From Mycolicibacterium iranicum (GTDB lineage Bacteria > Actinomycetota > Actinomycetes > Mycobacteriales > Mycobacteriaceae): DNA of 64,000 nt. The stretch is taken from the NCBI RefSeq assembly GCF_002101705.1, contig NZ_LQPC01000051.1:35792-99791 (forward strand). Reading direction: 5' to 3'. The notes beneath the pieces are model-generated. The model worked only from the letters and a program-made list of their open reading frames with translations. It made no database searches and was not told the DNA's origin. This document shows positions 52,454-61,759 of this stretch, piece after piece. The position numbers were made by a program, and so were the translations under genes. Within the stretch, counting starts at the first letter, position 1. Every line of letters starts with the position of its first letter.

Positions 52454-54667
52454 ATGACCAAAGCGTCCAACCTGAACAACCAGATCGAAAGCCCGCATCT
52501 GCGGCCGCACACCGCTGATCTCAACCGTCTGCTGTCCGGCGAACACCACGATCCGCACTCGGTTCTGGGTGCGCACGAATACGGCGACCACACGGTGATC
52601 CGCGCCTACCGGCCACACGCTGTCGAGGTCGTCGCGGTGATCGGCGGCGTGGCGTACCCGCTACAACACATCGAGGCCGGAGTGTTCGCCGTTGCGGTCC
52701 CGTTCACGAACCTGATCGATTACCGCCTTGAGGTGAGGTACAGCGAGGACGAATCGGCGTTTGTGCACCACGTCGCCGACGCGTACCGCTTCCTGCCCAC
52801 GCTCGGCGAGATCGACCTGCATCTGTTCGCCGAGGGGCGCCACGAGCGTCTCTGGGAAATCCTGGGCGCCCACCCGCGCAGCTTCAGCACCCCCGACGGT
52901 GAGGTCACCGGGGTGTCGTTCGCCGTGTGGGCCCCCAACGCCAAGGGCGTCAGCGTAACTGGCGACTTCAACCACTGGGGCAACGAAGCACAGATGCGTG
53001 TCCTCGGTTCGACCGGCGTGTGGGAGCTGTTCTGGCCCAACTTCCCCGAGGGCGGGCTGTACAAGTTCCGCATCCACGGCGCAGACGGATCCGTCACCGA
53101 CCGCGCCGATCCGATGGCCTTTGCCACCGAAGTTCCGCCCCACACTGCGTCGCGTGTCTTCGAGAGCAGCTACACCTGGGACGACGGCGACTGGATGAGT
53201 GATCGATCCCTGCGCAACCCGGTCTTCGAGCCGATGAGCACCTACGAGGTGCACCTGGGTTCGTGGCGGCCGGGCCTGAGCTACACCGAACTGGCCGACC
53301 AACTCACCGAATACGTGGTCGAGCACGGGTTCACCCACGTCGAGATGCTGCCCGTGGCCGAGCACCCGTTCGGCGGGTCCTGGGGCTATCAGGTGACCTC
53401 GTACTATGCGCCGTCGTCGCGATTCGGGTCACCAGACGAGTTTCGTTACCTCGTCGACGCGCTGCACCGTGCCGGGATCGGCGTCATCGTCGACTGGGTG
53501 CCGGCCCACTTCCCGAAGGACGCCTGGGCACTGGGCCGCTTCGACGGCACGGCGCTCTACGAACACGGCGACCCGCGCCGCGGCGAGCAGTTGGACTGGG
53601 GCACATACGTTTTCGACTTCGGTCGCGCGGAGGTACGGAACTTCCTCGTCGCCAACGCGCTGTACTGGCTGCAGGAGTTCCACGTTGACGGACTCCGGGT
53701 GGACGCGGTCGCCTCGATGCTTTATCTCGACTACTCACGCCCAGAAGGCGGCTGGTCTCCGAACATCTACGGCGGACGCGAGAACCTGGAGGCGGTGCAA
53801 TTCCTGCAGGAAATGAACGCCACCGTCCACAAGATCAACCCCGGGATAGTCACCATCGCCGAGGAGTCCACGTCGTGGCCCGGCGTGACACGGCCGACCA
53901 ACCTTGGCGGACTTGGCTTCTCGATGAAGTGGAACATGGGCTGGATGAACGACACGTTGGAGTTCATCAAGCGTGATCCCATTCACCGCAGCTATCACCA
54001 CGGCGAAATCACATTCTCGATGATCTATGCCTTCAGCGAAAACTTCGTGTTGCCGATCAGCCACGATGAGGTCGTGCACGGTAAGGGCACACTGTGGGAC
54101 CGCATGCCCGGGAACGACCACATGAAGGCCGCGGGCATCCGCAGCCTGCTCGCCTACCAGTGGGCACACCCCGGTAAGCAATTGCTGTTCATGGGTCAGG
54201 AGTTCGGCCAGCGCGCCGAATGGTCCGAGGAGCGTGGTGTCGACTGGTTCCAGCTCGACGAGCAGGGCTTCTCCGACGGCATCCTGCGAATGCTGACCGA
54301 CGCCAATTCCATCTACAGCAGTCGCCGCGCCCTGTGGTCACGGGACTCCCAGCCCGAGGGCTACTCCTGGATCGACGCCAATGACTCGGCGAACAACGTC
54401 CTGAGCTTTCTGCGCTTCGGTGACGACGGCTCGATGATGGCCTGCGTGTTCAACTTCTCCGGCACCGAGCATTCGCGCTACCGGTTGGGCCTTCCGCATG
54501 CCGGTACCTGGCGCGAGGTGCTCAACACCGACTCGGACACCTACCACGGTTCTGGTATCGGTAACTACGGCGCCGTCGAGGCGACGGACGAGCCGTGGCA
54601 CGGCCGCCCGGCGTCAGCGGTGATGGTCATTCCCCCGCTGTCGGCGCTCTGGTTCGAGCCCGCCTGA
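52454..54667 (+). CDS. glgB: glycogen branching enzyme
   Basis: 737 residues. Two N-terminal beta-sandwich modules (GEHHDPHSVLGAHEYGDHTVIRAYRPHA, then VSFAVWAPNAKGVSVTGDFNHW), then the GH13 barrel with nucleophile Asp417 (LRVDAVASMLYLDYSR) and Glu470 (IAEESTSWPGV). It introduces alpha-1,6 branches into the GlgE product. Cotranscribed with glgE. Confidence 0.96.
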   Translation: MTKASNLNNQIESPHLRPHTADLNRLLSGEHHDPHSVLGAHEYGDHTVIRAYRPHAVEVVAVIGGVAYPLQHIEAGVFAVAVPFTNLIDYRLEVRYSEDESAFVHHVADAYRFLPTLGEIDLHLFAEGRHERLWEILGAHPRSFSTPDGEVTGVSFAVWAPNAKGVSVTGDFNHWGNEAQMRVLGSTGVWELFWPNFPEGGLYKFRIHGADGSVTDRADPMAFATEVPPHTASRVFESSYTWDDGDWMSDRSLRNPVFEPMSTYEVHLGSWRPGLSYTELADQLTEYVVEHGFTHVEMLPVAEHPFGGSWGYQVTSYYAPSSRFGSPDEFRYLVDALHRAGIGVIVDWVPAHFPKDAWALGRFDGTALYEHGDPRRGEQLDWGTYVFDFGRAEVRNFLVANALYWLQEFHVDGLRVDAVASMLYLDYSRPEGGWSPNIYGGRENLEAVQFLQEMNATVHKINPGIVTIAEESTSWPGVTRPTNLGGLGFSMKWNMGWMNDTLEFIKRDPIHRSYHHGEITFSMIYAFSENFVLPISHDEVVHGKGTLWDRMPGNDHMKAAGIRSLLAYQWAHPGKQLLFMGQEFGQRAEWSEERGVDWFQLDEQGFSDGILRMLTDANSIYSSRRALWSRDSQPEGYSWIDANDSANNVLSFLRFGDDGSMMACVFNFSGTEHSRYRLGLPHAGTWREVLNTDSDTYHGSGIGNYGAVEATDEPWHGRPASAVMVIPPLSALWFEPA

Positions 54668-54690
54668 CCGGCGCTCAGCGAGCGCGCCGG
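54668..54690. terminator. hairpin between convergent glgB and thioredoxin-like genes
   Basis: Arms CCGGCGC (54668-54674) and GCGCCGG (54684-54690) are perfect complements around a 9-base loop, right after the glgB stop. No T-run follows, as is usual for mycobacterial hairpin terminators. Confidence 0.4.
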
Positions 54691-54699
54691 AACGCGCCG

Positions 54700-55596
54700 T
54701 CAGTACAGCGCGTTGGCGAGGTTACGCCGACCCGCTATGACCTCCGGATCCGCCGGGTCGAACAGGTCGAACAGCTCGATGAGCCGCGTGCGCACCCTGG
54801 TGCGGTCGTCGCCTGCCGTGCGCCTCACGAGGTTCGTGAGGCGTGAGAACGCGGCCTGAATGTCCTGCTGGAGGATCTCGACGTCTGCGGCCGCGAACGC
54901 GGCGTCGATGTCGTCCGGTGCGGCGTCGGCGAGCGCGACAGCGTCCTGCGGGTGCGTGGTCGCCCGCTGCAGGAAACCGATCTGCCGGACCGCGCCTTTG
55001 GCCTCAGGATGGTTCGGGTCGGCGTCCAGGATCGCCTGATACGCGCTGCGAGCCGCCTCGAAATCCCCGGCGTCCAGGAACGCCCTGGCCTGTTCGACCT
55101 GGGGATCGGCCTGCTCGGCTCCGTCTTGTTCACCTGCGCCGCTGAGCTTTCCGGCGACGGCATTGAGCAGTGAGTCGATCCACCGGCGCAGCTGCTCCGG
55201 CGGCTGTGGGCCCTCGAAGCTGGACACCGGCCTGCCCGCAGCCAGCGCGACGACGGTGGGCACCGCCTGGACACCGAACATCTGCGCCACGCGCGGCGTG
55301 GTGTCGACGTTGATGGTCGCGAACGCCCACTTACCGCCGTCGGCGGCGGCCAATGAGCTGAGCGTGTCACCGAGCTGGATGCTGGCGTCGCTGCGGGGCG
55401 ACCACAACAGCACCACGACGGGCACCTCGGTGGAGCGAGCCAGCACCTCGGCCTCGAGGTTGGCCTCGGTGACCTCCACTCCACCCGGGCCCCCGGCAGG
55501 GGAACCGCCGCCCGAAGCGGCAGGTCGCTGCTTGAGCGCCGACAGATCGACGGCGCCCGCCAGGGCAGGTGAAATACGGGGTCCAGGACGCGTCAC
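54700..55596 (-). CDS. thioredoxin-fold co-chaperone-like protein (YbbN/CnoX type, Rv1324-like)
   Basis: 298 residues from a GTG. An N-terminal thioredoxin domain at about 35-150 has WSPRSDAS where WCxxC is expected, so both redox Cys are missing. A TPR-like helical C-terminal half follows (ARAFLDAGDFEAARSAYQAILDADPNHPEAKGAVRQI). This matches E. coli CnoX-type holdases rather than oxidoreductases. Gene order matches Rv1324. Confidence 0.9.
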   Translation of the reverse strand: MTRPGPRISPALAGAVDLSALKQRPAASGGGSPAGGPGGVEVTEANLEAEVLARSTEVPVVVLLWSPRSDASIQLGDTLSSLAAADGGKWAFATINVDTTPRVAQMFGVQAVPTVVALAAGRPVSSFEGPQPPEQLRRWIDSLLNAVAGKLSGAGEQDGAEQADPQVEQARAFLDAGDFEAARSAYQAILDADPNHPEAKGAVRQIGFLQRATTHPQDAVALADAAPDDIDAAFAAADVEILQQDIQAAFSRLTNLVRRTAGDDRTRVRTRLIELFDLFDPADPEVIAGRRNLANALY

Positions 55597-55609
55597 GTGT
55601 ACAAGTCTG

Positions 55610-55984
55610 TCACGTCGTTTCGGCTACCGGCGCCCCTGCCTGACCCTGCCTGACAGCGACCGGCGCGGCACCCATGCGACCCGTCCGATCAGCCCATATG
55701 AGGAAAATCACACTGCCCAGTGGCACGATGCTGGCCAGCAACGCCAGCAACCATGTTCCGATACGCCACTTGACGGCGATGCCGACCGCGAGCGCGGCGA
55801 CGACGAACGCCATGAAGATGCCGCCGTGGATCGGGCCGAACACCTTCACCCCGATTTCGGTTTGCGGGGTGCCGAGGTATTTGAAGTACATCCCGATCAG
55901 CAGGCCGGCCCAACTGACGGCCTCGGCGAAGGCGATCAACCGGAACCATCCCGCGGCGGTGCGGAGGTCATAGGCGCTAGTCAT
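55610..55984 (-). CDS. DUF3817 membrane protein
   Basis: 124 residues with three hydrophobic helices and the DUF3817 signature (FRLIAFAEAVSWAGLLIGMYFKYLG...GPIHGGIFMAFVVAALAVG...WLLALLASIVPLGSVIF). A paralogue of the protein at 33440. Function unknown; 13 bases upstream of the thioredoxin-like gene. Confidence 0.88.
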   Translation of the reverse strand: MTSAYDLRTAAGWFRLIAFAEAVSWAGLLIGMYFKYLGTPQTEIGVKVFGPIHGGIFMAFVVAALAVGIAVKWRIGTWLLALLASIVPLGSVIFLIWADRTGRMGAAPVAVRQGQAGAPVAETT

Positions 55985-56046
55985 ATCGACATTGTGCCCG
56001 AATCGGACGCTGTGCTACTACGCAGCGTCGTTGAGTGCGGCGAAGG

Positions 56047-57228
56047 TCACGGCCTGCGAAGAATGAGCGCGTCACCTTGTCCACCGGCACCGCACAGCGC
56101 GGCGACGGCGTACCCCGACCCCCTACGAGCCAGTTCCAGCGCTGCGTGCAACGTGATCCGCGCTCCGGACATGCCGATCGGATGGCCGATCGCGATGGCG
56201 CCGCCATCGGTGTTGACCTTGTCGGCATCCACCCCGAGTTCCTGCGTCGAGGCCAGTGCGACGGCAGCGAACGCCTCGTTGATCTCGATGACGTCGAGCT
56301 GGTCCAGGGAGATGCCCTCCTTGTCGACAGCCTTCTTTATTGCATTGGCAGGCTGGCTCTGCAGCGTCGAATCGGGCCCGGCGACCACGCCGTGCGCCCC
56401 GATCTCACACAACCAGGTCAAGCCCAGTTCCTCGGCTTTCGCCTTGTTCATGACCACCACTGCGCACGCGCCGTCGGAGATCTGAGACGCCGAGCCTGCG
56501 GTGATCGTGCCGTCCTTGCGGAACGCCGGCCGCAAACCTGCCAGCGACTCCGTCGTGGTGTCGGCGCGGATGCCCTCGTCCTCGGTGAACTCGATCGGGT
56601 CGCCCTTGCGCTGCGGAATCTTCACCGGAACGACCTCGTCGGCGTACACGCCGTCCTTCCAGGCCCGCGCCGCCTTCTGGTGTGACGATGCGGCGAACTC
56701 GTCCTGCTGGGCGCGGGTGAACTTGTCGACATCGTTGCGTTGCTCGGTCAGCGCGCCCATCGGCTGATCGGTGAACACGTCGTGCAGACCGTCGTAGGCC
56801 ATGTGGTCGAGCACTGTGACGTCGCCGTATTTGTAGCCCGAACGGCTGTTCATCAACAGGTGGGGCGCCTGGCTCATCGACTCCTGGCCACCGGCGACGA
56901 TCACGTCGAACTCACCGGCGCGGATCAGCTGATCGGCCAGCGCGATCGCATCGATGCCCGACAGGCACATCTTGTTGATGGTCAGCGAGGCCACGTCCCA
57001 GCCGATGCCTGCGGCAACGGCCGCCTGACGGGCGGGCATCTGCCCGGCACCGGCGGACAGCACCTGGCCCATGATCACGTACTCGACTGCGGAGGCCGGC
57101 ACGTTGGCCTTTTCGAGGGCACCCTTGATCGCCACAGCACCGAGATCGCTGCCGGAGAAATCCTTCAGCGAACCCATCAGCTTGCCGACCGGAGTACGGG
57201 CTCCAGCAACAATCACGGACGTCGTCAT
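56047..57228 (-). CDS. fadA4: acetyl-CoA C-acetyltransferase (thiolase)
   Basis: The ATG at 57226-57228 follows GGAGGTAGCC; 393 residues. A true thiolase: nucleophile Cys88 (INKMCLSG), GHPIGMSG His and the C-terminal CGAGGQGDAL Cys. This contrasts with the Cys-less Ltp2-like protein at 19959. Corresponds to FadA4 (Rv1323). Divergent from the epimerase gene. Confidence 0.95.
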   Translation of the reverse strand: MTTSVIVAGARTPVGKLMGSLKDFSGSDLGAVAIKGALEKANVPASAVEYVIMGQVLSAGAGQMPARQAAVAAGIGWDVASLTINKMCLSGIDAIALADQLIRAGEFDVIVAGGQESMSQAPHLLMNSRSGYKYGDVTVLDHMAYDGLHDVFTDQPMGALTEQRNDVDKFTRAQQDEFAASSHQKAARAWKDGVYADEVVPVKIPQRKGDPIEFTEDEGIRADTTTESLAGLRPAFRKDGTITAGSASQISDGACAVVVMNKAKAEELGLTWLCEIGAHGVVAGPDSTLQSQPANAIKKAVDKEGISLDQLDVIEINEAFAAVALASTQELGVDADKVNTDGGAIAIGHPIGMSGARITLHAALELARRGSGYAVAALCGAGGQGDALILRRP

Positions 57229-57331
57229 GGCTACCTCCACGGTAGAAATTGGTGGCTTAGAAAGCTCAGAGAAAGGCTATACAGGCGCACCGACCTATTC
57301 GAAATCGATCTTGTTAGGTTACTTTTTCTTT

Positions 57332-57805
57332 ATGACCGCCGAGCAGACAGACGCCCGTCCGGTACTGGCCACCGCGCTGGTGACCGCCATCGACCATGTC
57401 GGCATCGCCGTCGGTGACCTGGATGAGGCGATCAAGTGGTACCACGACCACCTGGGCATGATCGTCCTCCACGAAGAAGTCAACGAGGAGCAGGGCATCC
57501 GCGAGGCGATGCTCTCGGTGCGCGGCGCGACGGTCGGCAGCACCCAGATCCAATTGATGGCACCGATCGACGACAGCTCGACCATCGCCAAGTTCCTGGA
57601 GAAGCGCGGCCCCGGCCTGCAGCAATTCGCTTACCGCGTCAGTGACCTTGATGCGCTGAGCGACCGTCTGCGCGAGCAGGGCATCCGTCTCATCTACGAC
57701 GCTCCGCGCCGCGGCACCGCCAATTCGCGGATCAACTTCATCCACCCGAAAGACGGCGGTGGCGTACTGATCGAGCTCGTCGAGCCGGCAGCCGACGCTC
57801 ACTAA
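57332..57805 (+). CDS. methylmalonyl-CoA epimerase (VOC superfamily, Rv1322A-like)
   Basis: 157 residues. Two VOC repeats; likely metal ligands His22 (IDHVGIAVGD), a Gln in TQIQLMAP and Glu149 (GVLIELVE). The position of the third-ligand His in the P. shermanii enzyme appears to be Gln here (GPGLQQFAYRV). It interconverts the 2R and 2S forms of methylmalonyl-CoA for the mutase step. It could also serve the mutase at 13039 if that acts on a related malonyl-CoA. An A/T-rich TTGTTAGGTTAC promoter-like stretch precedes it. Confidence 0.9.
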   Translation: MTAEQTDARPVLATALVTAIDHVGIAVGDLDEAIKWYHDHLGMIVLHEEVNEEQGIREAMLSVRGATVGSTQIQLMAPIDDSSTIAKFLEKRGPGLQQFAYRVSDLDALSDRLREQGIRLIYDAPRRGTANSRINFIHPKDGGGVLIELVEPAADAH

Positions 57806-58095
57806 GACCACTTTCGGGTAGGTCCGCGTGTGGCGCGGTTCGCCCAGCACGGCGTATGCCAGTGTCTGCGGTCGTCGACACTGCCCGAACTATCGGCGGG
57901 CCACACCACGACATGTGAGATTCCCGGCTTGATCTCGTGGTCGCAGCCCGGACACCGGTAAGTTTTGGCCGCCCTGGCAGCACTCACCGGCCGGACCTCG
58001 TAGTCATACCCGTCGGCACCCACCTCGACGCGGGTGGGCCCCGGCAGCGCATCGCGCACCGGCCTTCGCTTGCGCGGCGCGCGACGCTTCGCCAT
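57802..58095 (-). CDS. small zinc-ribbon-like protein coupled to nucS (Rv1322-like)
   Basis: 97 residues from the ATG at 58093-58095, which overlaps the nucS stop (ATGA). The basic N-terminus MAKRRAPRKRRP is followed by RCPGCDHEI...HVVVW and RRHWHTPCW, a likely C-x2-C...H-x-H-x2-C zinc site. Its position matches M. tuberculosis Rv1322. Function unknown; coupling to a mismatch endonuclease and a basic N-terminus hint at nucleic-acid binding. Its 3' end overlaps the epimerase gene by 4 bases. Confidence 0.85.
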   Translation of the reverse strand: MAKRRAPRKRRPVRDALPGPTRVEVGADGYDYEVRPVSAARAAKTYRCPGCDHEIKPGISHVVVWPADSSGSVDDRRHWHTPCWANRATRGPTRKWS

Positions 58096-58766
58096 CAGAA
58101 CAGGCGGAACTCGTCGCTGTCCATGCCCCGCATCTTGTCGTAATCCAGTGTCAGGCAACGGATCCCGCGATCAGTGGCCAGGGTGCGGGCCTGTGGCTTG
58201 ATCTGCTGGGCGGCGAAGACTCCCGCGACCGGGGCCAGCAGCGAGTCCCGATTCATCAGTTCCAGGTAGCGCGTCAACTGCTCGACACCATCGATCTCAC
58301 CGCGCCGCTTGATCTCCACGGCCACCGAGCGGCCTTGCTCGTCGCGGCACAGCAGATCCACCGGGCCGATCGGCGTCATGTACTCGCGCCGCACCAGGGT
58401 GTACCCGGCCCCGAGGAGTTCGACGTGCTCGGCCAACAGAGCCTGCAGATGAGCTTCCACGCCGTCCTTGACCAGGCCGGGGTCAATGCCCAATTCGTGG
58501 CTCGAATCGTGCTCGATCTCCTCGACCGTGATGCGAAGCTGCTCCCCCGCCTTGTTCTCGACCACCCACACCGGGACCTCCCCGTCGGGTTGCTCGACGA
58601 GCCAGCACGGCGGGCTCATCCAGTTCAGGGGCTTATAGGCACGATCGTCGGCATGCACGCTCACCGAGCCATCGGACTTGAACAACAGCAGTCGTTTGGC
58701 CGACGGGAGATGAGCTGTGAGCCTACCGACGTAATCGACGGTGCACTGAGCGATGACGAGCCGCAC
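58095..58766 (-). CDS. nucS: mismatch-specific endonuclease NucS/EndoMS
   Basis: 223 residues from a GTG; a TATGGT -10 box 6 bases upstream (58773-58778, reverse strand) suggests a leaderless transcript. The C-terminal nuclease core has Asp137, Glu151 and Lys153 (VDLLCRDEQGRSVAVEIKRRG). The tail DEFRLF is the probable sliding-clamp-binding peptide. It performs non-canonical mismatch repair in actinobacteria, which lack MutS/MutL. Confidence 0.95.
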   Translation of the reverse strand: MRLVIAQCTVDYVGRLTAHLPSAKRLLLFKSDGSVSVHADDRAYKPLNWMSPPCWLVEQPDGEVPVWVVENKAGEQLRITVEEIEHDSSHELGIDPGLVKDGVEAHLQALLAEHVELLGAGYTLVRREYMTPIGPVDLLCRDEQGRSVAVEIKRRGEIDGVEQLTRYLELMNRDSLLAPVAGVFAAQQIKPQARTLATDRGIRCLTLDYDKMRGMDSDEFRLF

Positions 58767-58813
58767 CGAACCACCATAGATGGCGGACTCGGTATCACTA
58801 GGCTGACGCCACG

Positions 58814-60427
58814 ATGACGGACAAGAAGAGCGGCGCGCAGCGGCTCGGGCGGTTGCTGGCCAAGGTCACCAGCCAGACGGCGACGGGGCCGTCCACCCCC
58901 GAGTACGGATCCTGGATTCTCGGGCGCGTCTCTGAGAGTCAGCGAAGACGGCGAGTCCGCATCCAGTTGATCCTCACCGCGTTCGCGCTGGGCGCGAACC
59001 TCATCGGGGTCGGCGTCGCGGTTCTGGTCGTCACGGTCACCTTCCCGGTACCGAGCGTGTTCGACTCGAACGTCCTGTGGATCACATTCGCGGTGGCGCC
59101 CGCCTACATCGTGCTGGCGTTCATGGTCGGGGTGATCTGGGCGACCAACCGCGTCATCAGGAACGTCCGCTGGGCCATCGAGGAACGGGAGCCCACCCGC
59201 GCCGATCAGCGCAACACGTTCGTCGCGCCCTGGCGGTTGACCCGCGTGCTGCTCGTGCTGTGGGCCGGAGGGACAACCCTCCTGACGCTCCTCTACGGCC
59301 TGCAGAACGCCGCCTTCATCCCGAAAGTGCTGCTCGGCATCAGCTTCCCCGGAATCGTCGTCTCCGCCAGCTGCTACCTGTTCACCGAGTTCGCCCTGCG
59401 CCCGGTGGCAGCCCAGGCACTCGAAGTGGGTCCTCCACCAAGGCGTTTCGCCCCGGGCATCATGGGCCGGACCCTGACAGTGTGGGCGCTGGGTTCCGGC
59501 GTCCCGGTCCTCGGAATCCTGCTGTCGGCCATCATCACGCTGACGCTGCAGATCGTCTCACCGACACAGTTCGCGATCGCGGTGATGATCCTGGCTTCGT
59601 TCGCGTTGATCTTCGGATTCATCCTGATGTGGATTCTGGCATGGCTCACCGCAACTCCGGTTCAGGTGGTGAGCCACGCGCTGAACCGGGTCGAGCGCGG
59701 CGACCTGGAGGCCAACCTCGTGGTTTTCGACGGTACCGAGCTGGGCCAGCTCCAGCGGGGATTCAACTCCATGGTGGACGGACTGCGCGAGCGCGAGCGA
59801 GTGCGAGATTTGTTCGGGCGCCACGTCGGCCGGGAGGTCGCGGCCCTCGCCGAGAAGGAACGCCCCAAGCTCGGCGGCGAAGAACGCCATGCCGCCGTGA
59901 TCTTCGTCGACATCATCGGTTCGACCGAACTCGTCACCAGTAGGCCGGCCGCGGAGGTCGTCGAACTCCTTAACCGCTTTTTCGACATCATCGTCGACGA
60001 GGTCGACGAACACCACGGACTGGTCAACAAGTTCGAGGGCGACGCTGTGCTTGCCGTGTTCGGCGCACCGGTGTCGCTGGACAATGCCGAGGCTGAGGCA
60101 CTCGCCGCAGCGCGCGCAATGGCCCGGCGGCTCCGCGTCGAGGTACCCGAATGCGATGCCGGCATCGGGGTGGCATCGGGCCAGGTCGTCGCGGGCAACG
60201 TCGGCGCCAAAGAACGATTCGAGTACACCGTGATCGGTGGACCCGTCAACGAGGCGGCCCGATTGTGCGAACTGTCGAAGAAGATCGAGGGACATCTGGT
60301 CGCCTCATCGGAGGCCGTGAACAGGGCGACCGAAAGCGAAAGGGAGCACTGGGTATTGGGCGAATCGGTGACGCTGCGTGGCTACGCGGAGCCGACACGG
60401 CTGGCGACGCCGGTCAGCGCGAACTGA
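58814..60427 (+). CDS. membrane-bound class III adenylate cyclase with HAMP domain (Rv1318c-Rv1320c-like)
   Basis: 537 residues. About six hydrophobic helices up to residue 285, HAMP (ATPVQVVSHALNRVERGDLEANLVVFDGTELGQLQRGFNSM), then the cyclase domain with Asp366, Lys406, Asp410, Asn479 and Arg483 all in place. M. tuberculosis has three such genes in tandem here; this strain has one, plus the paralogue at 17517. A TAGGCT -10-like box lies 9 bases before the ATG. The end overlaps the convergent DUF3159 gene by 14 bases. Confidence 0.94.
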   Translation: MTDKKSGAQRLGRLLAKVTSQTATGPSTPEYGSWILGRVSESQRRRRVRIQLILTAFALGANLIGVGVAVLVVTVTFPVPSVFDSNVLWITFAVAPAYIVLAFMVGVIWATNRVIRNVRWAIEEREPTRADQRNTFVAPWRLTRVLLVLWAGGTTLLTLLYGLQNAAFIPKVLLGISFPGIVVSASCYLFTEFALRPVAAQALEVGPPPRRFAPGIMGRTLTVWALGSGVPVLGILLSAIITLTLQIVSPTQFAIAVMILASFALIFGFILMWILAWLTATPVQVVSHALNRVERGDLEANLVVFDGTELGQLQRGFNSMVDGLRERERVRDLFGRHVGREVAALAEKERPKLGGEERHAAVIFVDIIGSTELVTSRPAAEVVELLNRFFDIIVDEVDEHHGLVNKFEGDAVLAVFGAPVSLDNAEAEALAAARAMARRLRVEVPECDAGIGVASGQVVAGNVGAKERFEYTVIGGPVNEAARLCELSKKIEGHLVASSEAVNRATESEREHWVLGESVTLRGYAEPTRLATPVSAN

Positions 60428-61028
60428 GACGCCGCTTCGAATACCGGACCGCCCCGTAGGCGACCACCAGCGCCGCGACGAGCAGCGGGTAGCCCATCGC
60501 GATCCTGGCGAAGGCCAGCCAGCCCGTCTGGTCTCCGTCGTAGAGCCAGCGCTGTACGACGAACCGCGCCACGAACACGAGCACGAAGGTGAGCGTGGCG
60601 ATGTCATACGCGTACAGGGAACGTCTGTCGTCACGCCAGGTGTGGCCGGCGCCGTTCAGGCTGTTCCAGATGACGCCGACCAGAGGCCACCGCACGAGCA
60701 TTGATGCGAGAAAGACAAGGGCGAGAATGAGACTCATCCAGATACCCAGCAGAAAATAGTCTTTCGCTTCTCCGGTCTGCCAGGCGATGTACGCCGCAAT
60801 GGCGACACCGAGAGCTCCGGACAGCGCCGGTTGCACCGGTTCCTTGCGCAACAGGCGGACCGTAGCGATCGCCGCCGCCACGCCGAGAGCGACGGCGATG
60901 GCACCGGTGAGGCCGAATGCCGCGTCGCCGGCGACGAAGGCGATACTCGGCAGGGCTGCGTACACCAGGCCGGCAGTGCCGCCCATCTGCTGGAGAAGTG
61001 TCGGCGCCGGCTTTGTTGTGTCGGCCAT
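60414..61028 (-). CDS. DUF3159 membrane protein
   Basis: 204 residues from the ATG at 61026-61028. About five hydrophobic helices; the family pattern GGTAGLVYAALPSIAFVAGDAAFGL, GLWMSL-like LGIWMSLILALVF, and DRRSLYAYDIATLTFVLVFVARFVVQRWLY is clear. Function unknown. The 91-base gap to the TetR gene holds no obvious site. Confidence 0.87.
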   Translation of the reverse strand: MADTTKPAPTLLQQMGGTAGLVYAALPSIAFVAGDAAFGLTGAIAVALGVAAAIATVRLLRKEPVQPALSGALGVAIAAYIAWQTGEAKDYFLLGIWMSLILALVFLASMLVRWPLVGVIWNSLNGAGHTWRDDRRSLYAYDIATLTFVLVFVARFVVQRWLYDGDQTGWLAFARIAMGYPLLVAALVVAYGAVRYSKRRLSSR

Positions 61029-61119
61029 CGTTGAGTTCCTGGTTCCTTTCAGGCGTGCGCCATCACCGGGCCGGCTGCCCGTGGCGTTATCCGCTTGTGC
61101 AGAGGGACTTTCGATCAGA

Positions 61120-61752
61120 TCAGGACGTGACGGGCCCGCCGAGACGGCCATTGGTGGCATCGGTGATCGCCTGATCCATCAATTCGAGGCCCTCTTCCTG
61201 GGTGAATTTCTCCTTGCGGACGATCACCGCGACGCTGACTTCCTCGTCCACCACGCGGAAGGCTGCTGTCACGGCGGCGGCGTACAGCTTGACCGTCAGG
61301 TCCGAGTCCGGCAGTTTGAGCCGCTGCGCGAACACTGGAATCAAGCCCTTTTCCATGTAGTCGTGCACCATCAGGTACGACGTGCGCAACGCGGGATCTG
61401 ACACCGAGAGGGTGGCGATCCGCATCGCGCTCCTCTCGTCGACGATGTCGCGTTCCGACAGCGGGTAGGCGATCATGTCGGCAGCCAAGTGCTCGGACAG
61501 GGAGAGTTCGGGCGGCCACCGGTGCATCGAAGCCAGGAATCTGTCAGCCGACTTGGCCAGCACCGGCTCGACACAACTCTCCTTGGATCGGAAGTAGCGC
61601 CAGATGGTGCGTGTTGAAAGCCCTGCGGCGGCGGCAATTTCGTCACCGCTGGTGGCTGCGACACCTTTCTCCCAGAACAGTTCGCAGGCAAGCCTCGACA
61701 CCTCGAGACGCGCCTGCGCCGCATCTGGCCGGGCCTGCGCGATCGCCCCCAC
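61120..61752 (-). CDS. TetR-family transcriptional regulator next to alkA
   Basis: 210 residues if read from the GTG at 61750-61752, but that GTG overlaps the AGGAGG ribosome-binding site, so the true start may be a few codons further in. Helix-turn-helix at about 20-62 (LACELFWEKGVAATSGDEIAAAAGLSTRTIWRYFRSKESC). A double palindromic operator lies immediately upstream (61760-61800), supporting autoregulation. Target genes and ligand unknown. Confidence 0.88.
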   Translation of the reverse strand: MGAIAQARPDAAQARLEVSRLACELFWEKGVAATSGDEIAAAAGLSTRTIWRYFRSKESCVEPVLAKSADRFLASMHRWPPELSLSEHLAADMIAYPLSERDIVDERSAMRIATLSVSDPALRTSYLMVHDYMEKGLIPVFAQRLKLPDSDLTVKLYAAAVTAAFRVVDEEVSVAVIVRKEKFTQEEGLELMDQAITDATNGRLGGPVTS

Positions 61753-61759
61753 CTCCTAA

